From an uncultured Bacteroides sp. (GTDB taxonomy: Bacteria; Bacteroidota; Bacteroidia; Bacteroidales; Bacteroidaceae), in NCBI RefSeq assembly GCF_963677685.1, contig NZ_OY782186.1:1550001-1614000 (forward strand): DNA of 64,000 bases, given 5' to 3'. The position numbers and the translations under genes are program-made. A model generated the notes under the pieces. It was not told the origin of the DNA. It searched no databases and saw only the letters and a list, made by a program, of their open reading frames with translations. Below are positions 55,363 through 64,000 of this stretch, one piece after another; position 1 is the first letter of the stretch; each line of letters opens with the position of its first letter.

Positions 55363-56232
55363 ATGCAAACAATATTAGTAACGGGTGCCAACGGTCAGTT
55401 GGGCAATGAAATGCGTAAGGTGGCTACAGATAGTGGCAATCAATATATTTTTACGGATGTGTCGGAATTGGACATCACTGACAGAGAAGCAGTATTCTCT
55501 TTTATCAAAGAGAATGCGGTGAGTGTGGTGGTGAATTGTGCGGCATATACGAATGTGGACAAGGCGGAGGATGACTTCGGCACGGCTTCGCTCATCAATG
55601 ACCGGGCAGTAGAGAATCTGGCAGCTGCTTGCAAGGAATTTAAGGCTACTTTGATTCATGTCTCTACGGATTATGTGTTTCACGGAGATAAGAATGTGGC
55701 TTATACGGAGGAGGATTTTACGAATCCGCTTGGTATCTACGGAAAGACGAAGTTGGCTGGCGAACTGTCGGTACAAGTCTCTGGCTGTAATTATATGATT
55801 TTCCGCACGGCATGGCTTTATTCTGCATTTGGCAACAATTTTGTGAAGACGATGCAGCGCTTGACGCGTGAACGGGATACTTTGAAGGTGGTGGTGGATC
55901 AGGTGGGTACGCCTACGTATGCGGGTGATCTGGCTGCTCTGATCTTTAAGGTGATTGAAGAGAAATTGTATGTGAAGCATTTGGGTATTTATCACTTTAG
56001 CAATGAAGGGGTTTGTTCTTGGTATGATTTTGCAAAGGAGATTGCAGCGCTGAGTGGCAATGTTTGTGACATTCAGACTTGTAACAGTGAGGAGTTTCCT
56101 AGTAAGGTGAAGCGACCGAATTTCTCGGTATTGGATAAGACAAAGGTTAAACAGGTATTGGCTTTTAAGGTGCCTTATTGGAAGGATTCTCTGGCTAAAT
56201 GTATCACGGAATTGGCTGCGGCTTCAAAATAA
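55363..56232 (+). CDS. rfbD: dTDP-4-dehydrorhamnose reductase
   Basis: 289-residue short-chain reductase, last step to dTDP-L-rhamnose. It has the NAD(P) motif VTGANGQLGNEM, VVNCAAYTNVDKAEDD, HVSTDYVFHGDKNVAYTEED and the catalytic YGKTKLAGE. WLYSAFGNNFVKTMQRL and the DQVGTPTYAGDLA segment are family hallmarks. Confidence 0.95.
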   Translation: MQTILVTGANGQLGNEMRKVATDSGNQYIFTDVSELDITDREAVFSFIKENAVSVVVNCAAYTNVDKAEDDFGTASLINDRAVENLAAACKEFKATLIHVSTDYVFHGDKNVAYTEEDFTNPLGIYGKTKLAGELSVQVSGCNYMIFRTAWLYSAFGNNFVKTMQRLTRERDTLKVVVDQVGTPTYAGDLAALIFKVIEEKLYVKHLGIYHFSNEGVCSWYDFAKEIAALSGNVCDIQTCNSEEFPSKVKRPNFSVLDKTKVKQVLAFKVPYWKDSLAKCITELAAASK

Positions 56233-56254
56233 ATATAATAACAAAGAAGAAACG

Positions 56255-57319
56255 ATGGAATTTAAAAGAAACATATTAATAACGGGTGGAGCGGGATTTA
56301 TCGGCTCACACGTGGTACGTCTGTTTGTAAACAAGTATCCGGAGTATCATATCATCAATCTGGATAAACTCACGTATGCGGGCAATCTGGCTAACCTGAC
56401 GGATATTGAGGAGATGCCGAACTACACGTTTGTACGGGCGGATATCTGTGATTTCGACAAGATGATGGAGTTGTTTAAGACGTTCTCTATTGATGGGGTG
56501 ATTCATCTGGCTGCAGAGAGCCATGTGGATCGTAGCATCAAGGATCCGTTGACGTTTGCACAGACAAATGTGATGGGTACGCTTTCTTTGCTTCAGGCTG
56601 CAAAACTGAGTTGGGCGGATAGCTTTGAGGGCAAACGTTTCTACCATATCTCTACGGATGAGGTGTATGGGGCGTTGCATTTTGATGGCACATTCTTTAC
56701 GGAAACAACAAAATATAATCCGCACAGTCCATATTCGGCTAGTAAGGCGGGTAGTGACCACTTTGTGCGGGCGTTTCATGATACGTATGGTCTGCCTACG
56801 GTGGTGACCAATTGTAGCAATAACTATGGGCCATATCAGTTTCCTGAGAAGCTGATTCCGCTCTTTATCAATAATATTCGTCACGGGAAACCGCTACCTG
56901 TTTATGGGAAAGGGGAGAACGTGCGCGACTGGTTGTATGTAGTAGATCATGCACGGGCCATTGATGTGATCTTTCACGAAGGTAAGATAGCGGATACGTA
57001 CAACATCGGTGGTTTTAATGAATGGAAGAATATCGATCTGATTAAGGTAATTATCAAAACAGTGGATCGTTTGCTGGGCAATGCTGAGGGAACGAGTGAG
57101 AAACTGATTACGTATGTAACGGATCGTGCAGGACATGATTTGCGCTATGCGATTGACTCTACCAAGCTGAAAAATGAACTGGGATGGGAACCTTCCTTGC
57201 AGTTCGAAGAGGGCATTGAGAAGACGGTGCGCTGGTATCTCGACAATCAGGAGTGGATGGACAACATCACTTCGGGTGAATATGAAAAGTATTATGAATC
57301 AATGTATACAGATCGATGA
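56255..57319 (+). CDS. rfbB: dTDP-glucose 4,6-dehydratase
   Basis: 354-residue NAD-dependent dehydratase, second step of dTDP-rhamnose synthesis. It starts MEFKRNILITGGAGFIGSHV, with HLAAESHVDRSIKDP, YHISTDEVYGAL, SPYSASKAGSDHFVRAF (catalytic Tyr and Lys) and TNCSNNYGPYQFPEKLIPL. The stop overlaps the start of a severed manC head (57316) in the same ATGA arrangement seen before the real manC at 60418. The last 350 or so bases recur, with about 20 differences, at 60065-60421. Confidence 0.95.
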   Translation: MEFKRNILITGGAGFIGSHVVRLFVNKYPEYHIINLDKLTYAGNLANLTDIEEMPNYTFVRADICDFDKMMELFKTFSIDGVIHLAAESHVDRSIKDPLTFAQTNVMGTLSLLQAAKLSWADSFEGKRFYHISTDEVYGALHFDGTFFTETTKYNPHSPYSASKAGSDHFVRAFHDTYGLPTVVTNCSNNYGPYQFPEKLIPLFINNIRHGKPLPVYGKGENVRDWLYVVDHARAIDVIFHEGKIADTYNIGGFNEWKNIDLIKVIIKTVDRLLGNAEGTSEKLITYVTDRAGHDLRYAIDSTKLKNELGWEPSLQFEEGIEKTVRWYLDNQEWMDNITSGEYEKYYESMYTDR

Positions 57320-57340
57320 ATAAAAACAATCACGTAGTAA
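56966..57340 (+). repeat. Left copy of direct repeat: rfbB 3' end plus manC first codons
   Basis: This stretch and 60074-60442 match at all but about 20 positions by eye, mostly third codon positions (two amino-acid changes). Both include the rfbB stop, the overlapping manC start and its first eight codons. They bracket the flippase-epimerase insert. Confidence 0.85.
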
Positions 57341-57414
57341 TGATTGATATCGAAGAAGGTTTTGAACGGATTATTAATGGGTCTAAATTTAGAAATGAAG
57401 CAAGTATTATATAA
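57316..57414 (+). pseudogene. Severed manC head joined to a foreign dehydrogenase-like tail
   Basis: The first eight codons (MNKNNHVV) are identical to the true manC at 60418. The frame then changes into IDIEEGFERIINGSKF and stops after 32 codons. The tail's DNA (57343-57379) resembles the end of fcl (49643-49680, IDIEEGVERMFNW). It is a recombination scar, overlapping the flippase start by one base, not a gene. Confidence 0.7.
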
Positions 57415-58940
57415 TGAATAGCAATAATAAACGGATAGCCAAAAATACCCTGATGCTGTATTTGAGACAGATACTGATTTTATTGGTTAGTCTTTATACC
57501 GTTCGGGTTGTATTGGGTGCACTTGGCGTTGAAGATTATGGAATATACAGTGTTGTTGGAGGAATTGTTTCGTTTTTTTCTTTTCTGAGTGGAACAATGG
57601 CTTCGGCTACTCAGCGTTTTTTTTCGTTTGCATTAGGACAAGATGATTTTAATAGATTAAAAAAGACTTTTACTGTAAATTGGCTTATATATGGAGCTAT
57701 TGCAGTGATAGCTTTTATATTACTCGAAACGGTTGGATTGTGGTTTGTGAAAAACCAACTGCGGGTGCCACCCGAAAGGTTTGAAGCTGCATGTATGGTA
57801 TATCATTTTTCGGCACTCATGTTTATTGCTACCATTTTTTCAACGCCATTTAAGGCGATTATTATTGCGCACGAGGATATGCAAATTTATGCTTATATAT
57901 CTATTGTAGAAGCATTTATGAAGTTGGGTGTGGTTTTTTTATTGGTACATCTTTTGTGGGATAAACTTGTATTATATGGGGTGTTAACTTTCTTGGTATC
58001 TGTGATTACAACTGTTATTTATATGTTCATTTGTATCAGGAAATACAAAGAATGCCAGTTCCGTAAATTTTATTGGGACAAAGGATTGCTGTCTGAAATT
58101 ATAGGTTTTACAGGCTGGACGTTATTTGGTCAGGTTACATCTGTAGGAAGAAATCAAGCGGTTACCATTCTTTTGAACCAAATGTTCAATCCTATTGTAG
58201 TCGCAGCAAGGGCAATAGCAATCAATATTACTACTCAGATTAATGTGTTTTCTAATAATTTTAATATTGGACTTTACCCGCCTATCATAAAATCGTATGC
58301 TACGGGCGATAAAAAAAACATGTTTTCGCTAGTCTTTAATGGGTCTAAAATCACTTTCTTCCTGATGTGGGTTTTCGCATTGCCGCTTTTCTTGGAGATG
58401 GATACCATATTGTCTGTATGGCTAAAAAATCCTCCCCCCGAAGCGATACTGTTTACCCGTTTGGCTTTGATTGAAGTCTTAATAAACGCCATAAGTTTAC
58501 CGATAACTACGGCTGCTCGTGCACCTGGTCAAATGAAAGTTTATGAATTTACGCTTGGATGTATTCAATTAGTCATTTTTATAGCTTCTTGGATAGTCTT
58601 GATAATGGGAGGAGCAGCTTATTCGGTTTTTCTAGTTGCAATAATTGCAAACTTAGTAATGTTTGTTGTTCGTTTGCTAATTGTCAGGATGTTAATAGGG
58701 ATGTCTTTGAGACCTTTTTTGAATCAAGTGATTATCCCTATTTCAATAGTAACACTGTTTTCGGCTATTCCTTCATTTTTCATACATTTCCTTCTACCTC
58801 AAAGACTTATTTTTACAACTATGTCTGTCTTTACGAGTATCATAATTACTTGCATAAGTATGTATTTTTTTGGCTTAGATAGGCAAATGCGTAAAAAAGT
58901 CAGGAATATAATTGCAACCCGAGTTCGTAAAGTATTATAA
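57414..58940 (+). CDS. Wzx-type polysaccharide flippase
   Basis: 508-residue membrane protein with 12-14 predicted helices. It begins NTLMLYLRQILILLVSLYTV, with LGVEDYGIYSVVGGIVSFFS and TMASATQRFFSFALG, the entry region of polysaccharide transporters of the MOP/Wzx type. It would move lipid-linked repeat units across the inner membrane. It is the only intact flippase in the locus, since the one at 41767 is broken. It lies in a 2.7-kb insert flanked by a repeated rfbB end, so it was probably acquired later. Confidence 0.87.
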   Translation: MNSNNKRIAKNTLMLYLRQILILLVSLYTVRVVLGALGVEDYGIYSVVGGIVSFFSFLSGTMASATQRFFSFALGQDDFNRLKKTFTVNWLIYGAIAVIAFILLETVGLWFVKNQLRVPPERFEAACMVYHFSALMFIATIFSTPFKAIIIAHEDMQIYAYISIVEAFMKLGVVFLLVHLLWDKLVLYGVLTFLVSVITTVIYMFICIRKYKECQFRKFYWDKGLLSEIIGFTGWTLFGQVTSVGRNQAVTILLNQMFNPIVVAARAIAINITTQINVFSNNFNIGLYPPIIKSYATGDKKNMFSLVFNGSKITFFLMWVFALPLFLEMDTILSVWLKNPPPEAILFTRLALIEVLINAISLPITTAARAPGQMKVYEFTLGCIQLVIFIASWIVLIMGGAAYSVFLVAIIANLVMFVVRLLIVRMLIGMSLRPFLNQVIIPISIVTLFSAIPSFFIHFLLPQRLIFTTMSVFTSIIITCISMYFFGLDRQMRKKVRNIIATRVRKVL

Positions 58941-58954
58941 TATATATTGTTGAT

Positions 58955-60010
58955 ATGAGAATTTTGGTTTTAGGTGGAACAGGGGCCATGGGAGAGCATT
59001 TAGTTGAACTTCTTTCAAGAAATGGCTATGAAACGTTTGTGACTACGCGCTCTAAACGGACATCTGTAAAGGGAATACATTATATACAAGGTAATGCTCA
59101 TGATTTTGATTTCCTTCAAACTATGTTGGAAGAACATTGGGATGCTATTGTCGATTTTATGGTTTATACGACAGCGAGTTTCAGAGAGCGAATCAACTTG
59201 TTATTAGATGCTACTACTCAATATGTTTTTCTAAGTTCATCCAGAGTTTATGCCGATTCTAACGGACCTATTACTGAGACCTCACCTCGTTTACTTGATA
59301 TATCCCAAGATAAGGAATATCTGTTAACAGATGAATATGCACTCACAAAAGCTAGGCAGGAAGATCTTCTGAAAAAAACGGAAAGAAAAAATTGGACTAT
59401 TATTCGCCCTTATATAACTTATAGTGAAAATCGCTTACAACTTGGTGTTTTAGAGAAGGATGAATGGCTATATAGGGCTTTACATGGAAGGACAATCGTT
59501 TTTTCAAGTGATATTAGCTCAAGGTTAACTACTCTGACGTATGGATTAGACGTAGCAAAAGGAATATTGGCTATTATTGGGCATTCAACAGCACTAGGTG
59601 AAGCTTTTCATATAGCAGTAAATGAATCCGTAACATGGAATAAGGTTTTAAGTATTTATTTAGATGTCCTTGAAAAAAAAATGGGATATAGACCTAAGGT
59701 TTTATTGGATGACATAGAGCCTTTTATAGAGATTCACCCTGCAAAATATCAGATCATTTATGATAGGCTTTATGATAGGCAATTTGATAATTCAAAAATA
59801 TCTCAATATCTTGATTTGAATGATTTTAGTTCTATAGAAATAGGTATAAAAAAATGTTTAGAAAGTTTTTTTAAAAATAGAAAATTTAACAATATTAATT
59901 GGGTTTTGGAAGCGAAAAAAGATAAGCTAGTAGGAGAAAGAACCCCATTAAAAGAAATCTTAAGAATTAAACAAAAAATGAAGTATCTACTCTATAGATA
60001 CATTCTTTAA
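58955..60010 (+). CDS. NAD-dependent epimerase/dehydratase family protein
   Basis: 351-residue extended short-chain dehydrogenase. It begins MRILVLGGTGAMGEHLVELL (Rossmann motif), with FLSSSRVYADSNGPITETSP and TDEYALTKARQEDLL (Tyr and Lys of the YxxxK motif). NWTIIRPYITYSENRLQLGV and the LTYGLDVAKGILAIIG segment fit NAD-dependent sugar epimerases. The sugar acted on is unknown. It is the second cargo gene of the insert, 14 bases after the flippase. Confidence 0.82.
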   Translation: MRILVLGGTGAMGEHLVELLSRNGYETFVTTRSKRTSVKGIHYIQGNAHDFDFLQTMLEEHWDAIVDFMVYTTASFRERINLLLDATTQYVFLSSSRVYADSNGPITETSPRLLDISQDKEYLLTDEYALTKARQEDLLKKTERKNWTIIRPYITYSENRLQLGVLEKDEWLYRALHGRTIVFSSDISSRLTTLTYGLDVAKGILAIIGHSTALGEAFHIAVNESVTWNKVLSIYLDVLEKKMGYRPKVLLDDIEPFIEIHPAKYQIIYDRLYDRQFDNSKISQYLDLNDFSSIEIGIKKCLESFFKNRKFNNINWVLEAKKDKLVGERTPLKEILRIKQKMKYLLYRYIL

Positions 60011-60064
60011 TTATTAATTTTCTATTAGTAAGATACTTTGTTCAATTAATACAATAGAGGATCT

Positions 60065-60421
60065 CTAATAATTTTCCATGAAGGTAAGACAGCGGATACG
60101 TATAACATCGGTGGTTTTAATGAATGGAAGAATATCGATCTGATTAAGGTAATCATCAAAACAGTAGATCGTTTGCTGGGCAATGCTGAGGGAACGAGTG
60201 AGAAGCTAATTACGTATGTAACGGATCGTGCGGGACATGATTTGCGCTACGCCATAGACTCTACCAAGCTAAAAGATGAATTGGGTTGGGAGCCTTCTTT
60301 GCAATTCGAAGAGGGTATTGAGAAGACGGTGCGCTGGTATCTCGATAATCAGGAGTGGATGGACAACATCACTTCGGGTGAATATGAAAAATATTATGAA
60401 TCAATGTATACAGATCGATGA
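60065..60421 (+). pseudogene. Duplicated 3' fragment of rfbB
   Basis: In-frame fragment coding for the last 118 or so residues of RfbB (from IIFHEGKTADTYNIGGFNEW to the stop). It lacks the NAD-binding and catalytic parts. It differs from the intact gene by about 20 bases, two of them changing residues (I to T, N to D). It precedes manC with the same 4-base overlap as the original junction. Confidence 0.88.
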
Positions 60422-60442
60422 ATAAAAACAATCACGTAGTAA
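60074..60442 (+). repeat. Right copy of direct repeat: rfbB 3' end plus manC first codons
   Basis: Partner of 56966-57340. The similarity starts near 60068 and ends after the eighth manC codon, where the left copy departs into the scar sequence. Confidence 0.85.
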
Positions 60443-61470
60443 TAATGGCCGGTGGCATAGGCAGTCGGTTTTGGCCAATGAGCACACCTGAGTGCCCTAA
60501 ACAATTTATTGATGTGATGGGGTGTGGTAAATCGCTCATTCAGCTGACTGCGGATCGCTTTAAAGGAATTTGTTTACCCGAGAACATTTGGGTAGTGACC
60601 TCGGAGAAATATATAAATATTGTGCGTGAACAACTTCCTGATGTGCCGGACTGTAATGTCCTAGCTGAACCATGTATGCGGAATACGGCTCCATGTATTG
60701 CTTACGTGAGTTGGAAAATCAGAAAGCGCTTCCCTGATGCCAATGTGGTGGTGACTCCTTCGGATCAGTTGGTGGTGGATACTGTGGAATTTCAACGAGT
60801 GATTGTTAAAGCATTAGCTTTCACGGCAAAGAGTGATGCAATAGTGACGCTGGGTATGAAACCGAATCGTCCGGAAACGGGATATGGCTATATTGCTGCA
60901 GGAGATGGTTTGCATCAGGAACAGGAGATCTTTCATGTGAAGGCTTTTCGTGAGAAGCCGGATAAAGTGACTGCAGAAAAGTATTTGGAGGAAGGGAATT
61001 TCTTCTGGAATGCGGGAATCTTTGTCTGGAATGTGAGGACTATTTCTGCTGCATTGAAGAAGTATGTTCCGGGGTTGTCGGCACTGTTTGAGAGGCTTTT
61101 TCCTGATTTATATACAGAGAAGGAGGCTATTGCTATTCAAGAGCTTTTTCCGCAATGTGAAAATATTTCTATTGACTATGCGGTGATGGAGAAGGCTAAA
61201 GATATTTATGTACTACCTGCCGAATTTGGTTGGTCGGACTTGGGCACATGGGGAGCTTTGCATGGTCTTTTACCGCAGGATAAAGAAGCTAATGCTGCTA
61301 TAGGATCTGAGGTGAGACTCATTGAAAGTAACGGTTGCATGGTTCATGTGCCGGAAGCAAAGAAAGTGGTGATACAAGGTTTGAATGACTACATTGTAGC
61401 ACAGAAAAATGGAGTATTACTTATCTGTAAGTTGGAAGAGGAGCAACGGATAAAAGATTTTTCTAAATAG
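60418..61470 (+). CDS. manC: Mannose-1-phosphate guanylyltransferase
   Basis: 350-residue nucleotidyltransferase making GDP-mannose, the substrate of Gmd. It starts MNKNNHVVIMAGGIGSRFWP with the pyrophosphorylase signature, then CPKQFIDVMG, EPCMRNTAPCIAYVSWKI, VTPSDQLVVDTVEF, FREKPDK and FFWNAGIFVWNVR. The isomerase domain of longer bifunctional ManC proteins is absent. It is the last gene of the capsule operon, followed by a terminator. It supplies GDP-mannose and, through gmd-fcl, GDP-fucose. Confidence 0.95.
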   Translation: MNKNNHVVIMAGGIGSRFWPMSTPECPKQFIDVMGCGKSLIQLTADRFKGICLPENIWVVTSEKYINIVREQLPDVPDCNVLAEPCMRNTAPCIAYVSWKIRKRFPDANVVVTPSDQLVVDTVEFQRVIVKALAFTAKSDAIVTLGMKPNRPETGYGYIAAGDGLHQEQEIFHVKAFREKPDKVTAEKYLEEGNFFWNAGIFVWNVRTISAALKKYVPGLSALFERLFPDLYTEKEAIAIQELFPQCENISIDYAVMEKAKDIYVLPAEFGWSDLGTWGALHGLLPQDKEANAAIGSEVRLIESNGCMVHVPEAKKVVIQGLNDYIVAQKNGVLLICKLEEEQRIKDFSK

Positions 61471-61546
61471 CTATACTATTTATATATACACAATTTTTTT
61501 AATTCAGCAATACGTATGATTTTTTGATCTAGAAGAAACGAAGGGA

Positions 61547-61590
61547 GGAATGCCCTGGTGTGAACCCCGGTATTCCTTATGTTTTGTTTG
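61547..61590 (+). terminator. Terminator of the capsule operon
   Basis: GGAATGCC (61547-61554) pairs with GGTATTCC (61569-61576), with one G-T pair, and a T-rich tract follows. It lies 77 bases after the manC stop. Confidence 0.7.
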
Positions 61591-61651
61591 TTTGTTTGTT
61601 TGGGTTCTTCCGGACAGTGATGTTAGGGAGAACCTGTTTTGTTTGTAAACC

Positions 61652-61684
61652 AATGCCCGGTACTTTTTTAAAGTGCCGGGCATT
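61652..61684. terminator. Strong hairpin between convergent manC and pectate lyase genes
   Basis: A 14-bp stem (AATGCCCGGTACTT with AAGTGCCGGGCATT, one G-T pair) closes a 5-base loop. There is no long T run on either strand, so it may end the minus-strand lyase transcript or back up the capsule terminator. Confidence 0.6.
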
Positions 61685-61727
61685 CTTGCGTTTAAAGAGT
61701 ATGTTGTATTGATTATCGTAAGTTGTA

Positions 61728-63263
61728 TTAAAAATCCTTGTTGCAAGGGGAATCACTTTCATCTTCGCAACCATTTTGCATAATATTCTTTACTAGACTG
61801 TTGACATAGAGTTCCAAATAGCTGTATCCAGTTTTGGTATCAATGTCTTTATAGGTCTTTCCAGAAGGAAGATTCTTGGCTGCCCATGCATCGGGTATGC
61901 CGTCATTATCGCTATCGATAGGTTTAGCAGTGGATGTATAGGTTATGTATCCTTCGGTGTCGTTTTGGGAATCAATCAGTCCGTTGCTGCTTCCATTAGA
62001 ACCTTCATAAGTATAATTGCCTTCTTTGACATTGGATACGATTCGAGTGTCGATAGCGTCACGATAGAGGCTGGCCCCTACATTGGCAAGTACTTTTTGG
62101 TAGGCTTGTTCAGAGGTATGAGTACCTGTGTGGCTTACTGCAAATTCGTTGCTAGATTTGATAGACTCTATCGTCCCTCCTGGAAGTTCTCCCTTATTGA
62201 GATTAGGATGAATACCAACCCAATTGTCTGCATTGACTTCGACAATATGTTTTTTCATATTTTTGGTGAGTTTGCTACAAGTATTATCAAAATAGTTGTC
62301 TCGTAGATAGAACTTGCCCCATACGCCTTTGGCATTTTTCAGAGTGCCGTCATCTGCATTGGGAGAGAAAATGCGATAGGTGAGGACCGTCTTGGTAGCT
62401 GTTGAGGGGCCTGGCTTGTAGTAGTTGCCTATAAAATTGTAGCTTCCGCCTTCACCGGCATATCCTCCGTTAGTAGGACCCCAATTATAGAAAACGTTGT
62501 TTCGTATATCGACAAGTTCGGAATCGGGATCTCCAGTATAGCGACTGCCGCAAAGACGGGGAGTGCGACTACTGTGATGGGCTATAAGGTTATGATGGAA
62601 ACTGGCACCTTCGCCTCCCCAGATACCTCCGTAACCATGGGTCCCTTTATCATGTACGGAGTTGGTTAAGCTTTCACTGAGGATGCACCATTGCATGGTG
62701 AAGTTTTTATTATTGTAGAAAGAAGAGCATTCATCGGTGCTCCAACTCATGGTACAGTGGTCTATGATGATATTTTGTTGATTACGTCCCCACATGGCAT
62801 CGTCTTCAGTTTTCTTCTCATCACCCATCCTGCTGCGAATGAAGCGGACTATAACGTTATTGGCTTCGATAACGAATGAATAGTTTTTTAAGCAGATACC
62901 TTGTCCGGGAGCTGTTTGTCCGGCTATAGTGATGTCGTCGTTCTTTATTTTCAGGGTTGATTGTAGAGCGATGGTACCGGATATATCGAATACGATGATA
63001 CGTGCTCCACTTTTGCTGATGGCTTCACGAAGAGAACCTGTTCCTCTATCATTGAGGTTGGTAACGTGATATACATTACCACCACGTCCACCGGTAGTAT
63101 AGCGAGCAAAACCTTCTGCTCCTGGAAAAGCAGGGGCCTTAACTGTGTCAGTGATACTATCTTGCTGATTGACAGGACTGTTTTCTTCTAAGATTGCGCT
63201 ATTATCGCTTTTAGCACATGCAGTAGAAAGGAAAATGGCGCAAATAAATAGATATTTTTTCAT
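61728..63263 (-). CDS. Pectate lyase-like polysaccharide lyase (PL1 type), lipoprotein
   Basis: 511 residues from the ATG at 63263. A lipoprotein signal ends in FLSTAC. A right-handed beta-helix lyase domain follows: [89 protein letters not shown] and [20 protein letters not shown]. This is the Bacteroides PL1 pectate lyase pattern. A C-terminal [11 protein letters not shown] segment resembles a calcium-binding repeat. It would cleave polygalacturonate at the cell surface. A frame extension to 63287 overlaps the -7 box and is rejected. It stands alone, convergent with the capsule operon. Confidence 0.87.
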   Translation of the reverse strand: MKKYLFICAIFLSTACAKSDNSAILEENSPVNQQDSITDTVKAPAFPGAEGFARYTTGGRGGNVYHVTNLNDRGTGSLREAISKSGARIIVFDISGTIALQSTLKIKNDDITIAGQTAPGQGICLKNYSFVIEANNVIVRFIRSRMGDEKKTEDDAMWGRNQQNIIIDHCTMSWSTDECSSFYNNKNFTMQWCILSESLTNSVHDKGTHGYGGIWGGEGASFHHNLIAHHSSRTPRLCGSRYTGDPDSELVDIRNNVFYNWGPTNGGYAGEGGSYNFIGNYYKPGPSTATKTVLTYRIFSPNADDGTLKNAKGVWGKFYLRDNYFDNTCSKLTKNMKKHIVEVNADNWVGIHPNLNKGELPGGTIESIKSSNEFAVSHTGTHTSEQAYQKVLANVGASLYRDAIDTRIVSNVKEGNYTYEGSNGSSNGLIDSQNDTEGYITYTSTAKPIDSDNDGIPDAWAAKNLPSGKTYKDIDTKTGYSYLELYVNSLVKNIMQNGCEDESDSPCNKDF

Positions 63264-63284
63264 GATATTTATTTTTATTGATCG

Positions 63285-63292
63285 CAAATATA
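63285..63292 (-). promoter_or_regulatory. -7 box of the pectate lyase gene
   Basis: Reads TATATTTG on the minus strand, 21 bases before the ATG at 63263. It argues against a start at 63287. Confidence 0.5.
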
Positions 63293-63540
63293 ATGGATAT
63301 TCTTCTTTTGATATGTGGAGGATTTATTTTTCTATGTGGAAGTTTTGGGCTAAAAAATGTTCTTCGTCTTTTGTTTTAAGGTAAATACGGATCAATTGGA
63401 CTCTAAAAGACAAGAGTTACAAGAAAGGTTGTATTGGATATGGAAAGTAACATTGAAAGGGATTGTTTTTTATTTTTTTGTTTTTAATCGAATCGGAAGT
63501 GAAAACTATTGGTTGAAATATTGTTGTAATATATATGATC

Positions 63541-63548
63541 TATATTTG
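63541..63548 (+). promoter_or_regulatory. -7 box of the polyphosphate kinase gene
   Basis: TATATTTG, 22 bases before the ATG at 63571. No exact -33 TTTG is seen. Confidence 0.45.
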
Positions 63549-63570
63549 TGACAAATCGTAGAAGTGTAAT

Positions 63571-64000
63571 ATGAATAAAAAGAAATCTTTCCCTTATATA
63601 GATAGGGACTTGAGTTGGATGTATTTCAATCGCCGTATTTTATCCGAAGCGATGAAGACAAATGTGCCTTTGCTTGAAAGGATTTCATTTTTAGGAATTT
63701 ACTCTAATAATTTAGATGAGTTCTTTCGTGTACGGGTGGCAACTCTTAGTCGTATTGCAGAGTATGAAGATAGAGGTTTGCGTGTGGAGCGAGAGCATGC
63801 TAAATCTTTGATAAAGCAAATAAATAACTTGAATAGTAAATATTCAAAAGAATATGAATTGGCTATTCAGGAGGTTACTTCAAGTCTGCGCAAAGAGAAT
63901 ATTTTTCTTCTTAACGAGAAAGAATTGGATGGTACACAGCAAAGTTTTGTGAAAGGTTTTTTTCGCAAAAAATTAAGTGGCTTTATTAGTCCCATATGGC
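63571..64000 (+). CDS. ppk1: Polyphosphate kinase, N-terminal part (3' end outside window)
   Basis: The frame from ATG 63571 stays open to the window edge (143 codons). It begins [20 protein letters not shown], followed by [20 protein letters not shown] and [18 protein letters not shown]. This is the N-terminal domain of polyphosphate kinase 1, which polymerises the gamma-phosphate of ATP into polyphosphate at the membrane. Catalytic His residues lie further downstream, outside the window. A -7 box precedes it, so it seems to be the first gene of its unit. Confidence 0.9.
   Translation, partial: MNKKKSFPYIDRDLSWMYFNRRILSEAMKTNVPLLERISFLGIYSNNLDEFFRVRVATLSRIAEYEDRGLRVEREHAKSLIKQINNLNSKYSKEYELAIQEVTSSLRKENIFLLNEKELDGTQQSFVKGFFRKKLSGFISPIW

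Larger units (their letters stand above)
63264..63570. other. Divergent intergenic region between pectate lyase and ppk genes
   Basis: Holds -7 boxes for both directions (63285-63292 minus, 63541-63548 plus). Short open frames here show no gene-like features. Confidence 0.5.

Noticed and set aside
55375..55995. Long minus-strand open frames opposite the rhamnose genes (also 54123-54569, 54793-55287 and 56306-56884).
   Set aside because: They lie wholly over well-identified plus-strand genes and have compositions typical of antisense shadows.
60173..60421. A short independent gene before manC.
   Set aside because: Its product equals the C-terminus of RfbB; it lacks the NAD-binding and catalytic regions and is a duplicated fragment.
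61568..61625. TTTG-rich tract (TTTGTTTGTTTG) between the capsule operon and pectate lyase as a tandem regulatory repeat.
   Set aside because: It follows the terminator hairpin and is better explained as its T-rich tail; the repeat is only a few units long.

Overview
The window looks like a chromosomal segment of a gut-type Bacteroidota, most likely Bacteroides or a close relative. It has two SusC/SusD outer-membrane uptake pairs, a one-protein hybrid two-component regulator, an ECF sigma/FecR pair, a NusG-like UpxY capsule antiterminator, -7 boxes of the Bacteroides form TAnnTTTG, and an AT-rich sequence. The species cannot be named from sequence alone.

Layout. (1) 1-2432: the 3' end of a GH67 alpha-glucuronidase and an intact mannonate dehydratase (uxuA), a glucuronate/glucuronoxylan step. 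(2) 2469-8298: a 5.8-kb composite transposon. Two oppositely oriented IS982-type elements, one intact and one with an internal deletion, bracket two overlapping DUF262 genes; the first also carries a DUF1524 HNH-type nuclease domain. A perfect 9-bp direct repeat lies at both outer ends, so the unit appears to have inserted as one piece. The cargo is a putative anti-phage (GmrSD-related) two-gene system. (3) 8525-18185: TlpA-like protein, FecR anti-sigma, STN-containing SusC, SusD, second TlpA-like lipoprotein, then an ECF sigma gene at the far end. (4) 18570-27701: hybrid two-component sensor/regulator with a second SusC/SusD pair and no enzyme genes beside it. (5) 27956-29896: a membrane nucleotide-sugar epimerase/dehydratase. 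(6) 29990-32151, minus strand: DHOD-like, YggS-like and DUF4494 genes in one operon.

(7) 32823-61590: a large capsule locus, all on the plus strand. It has a recognisable promoter, a roughly 310-base leader, UpxY, the initiating sugar transferase, export lipoprotein and Wzc-like kinase. These are followed by glycosyltransferases, pyruvyl and acyl transferases, a Wzy-like polymerase, and pathways to GDP-fucose, UDP-glucuronate, dTDP-rhamnose and GDP-mannose. The locus is mosaic. One flippase gene is wrecked (41767-42576), a short-chain dehydrogenase survives only as its last codons (39882-39950), and an intact flippase plus an epimerase sit in a 2.7-kb insert between two diverged copies of the rfbB 3' end (57342-60064). 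(8) 61728-63263, minus: a pectate lyase-like lipoprotein. (9) 63571 onward: the start of polyphosphate kinase, cut by the window end.

The most noteworthy items are the DUF262 pair on its composite transposon, the apparent flippase replacement in the capsule locus, and a MenD-like thiamine-diphosphate enzyme recruited to the capsule operon.
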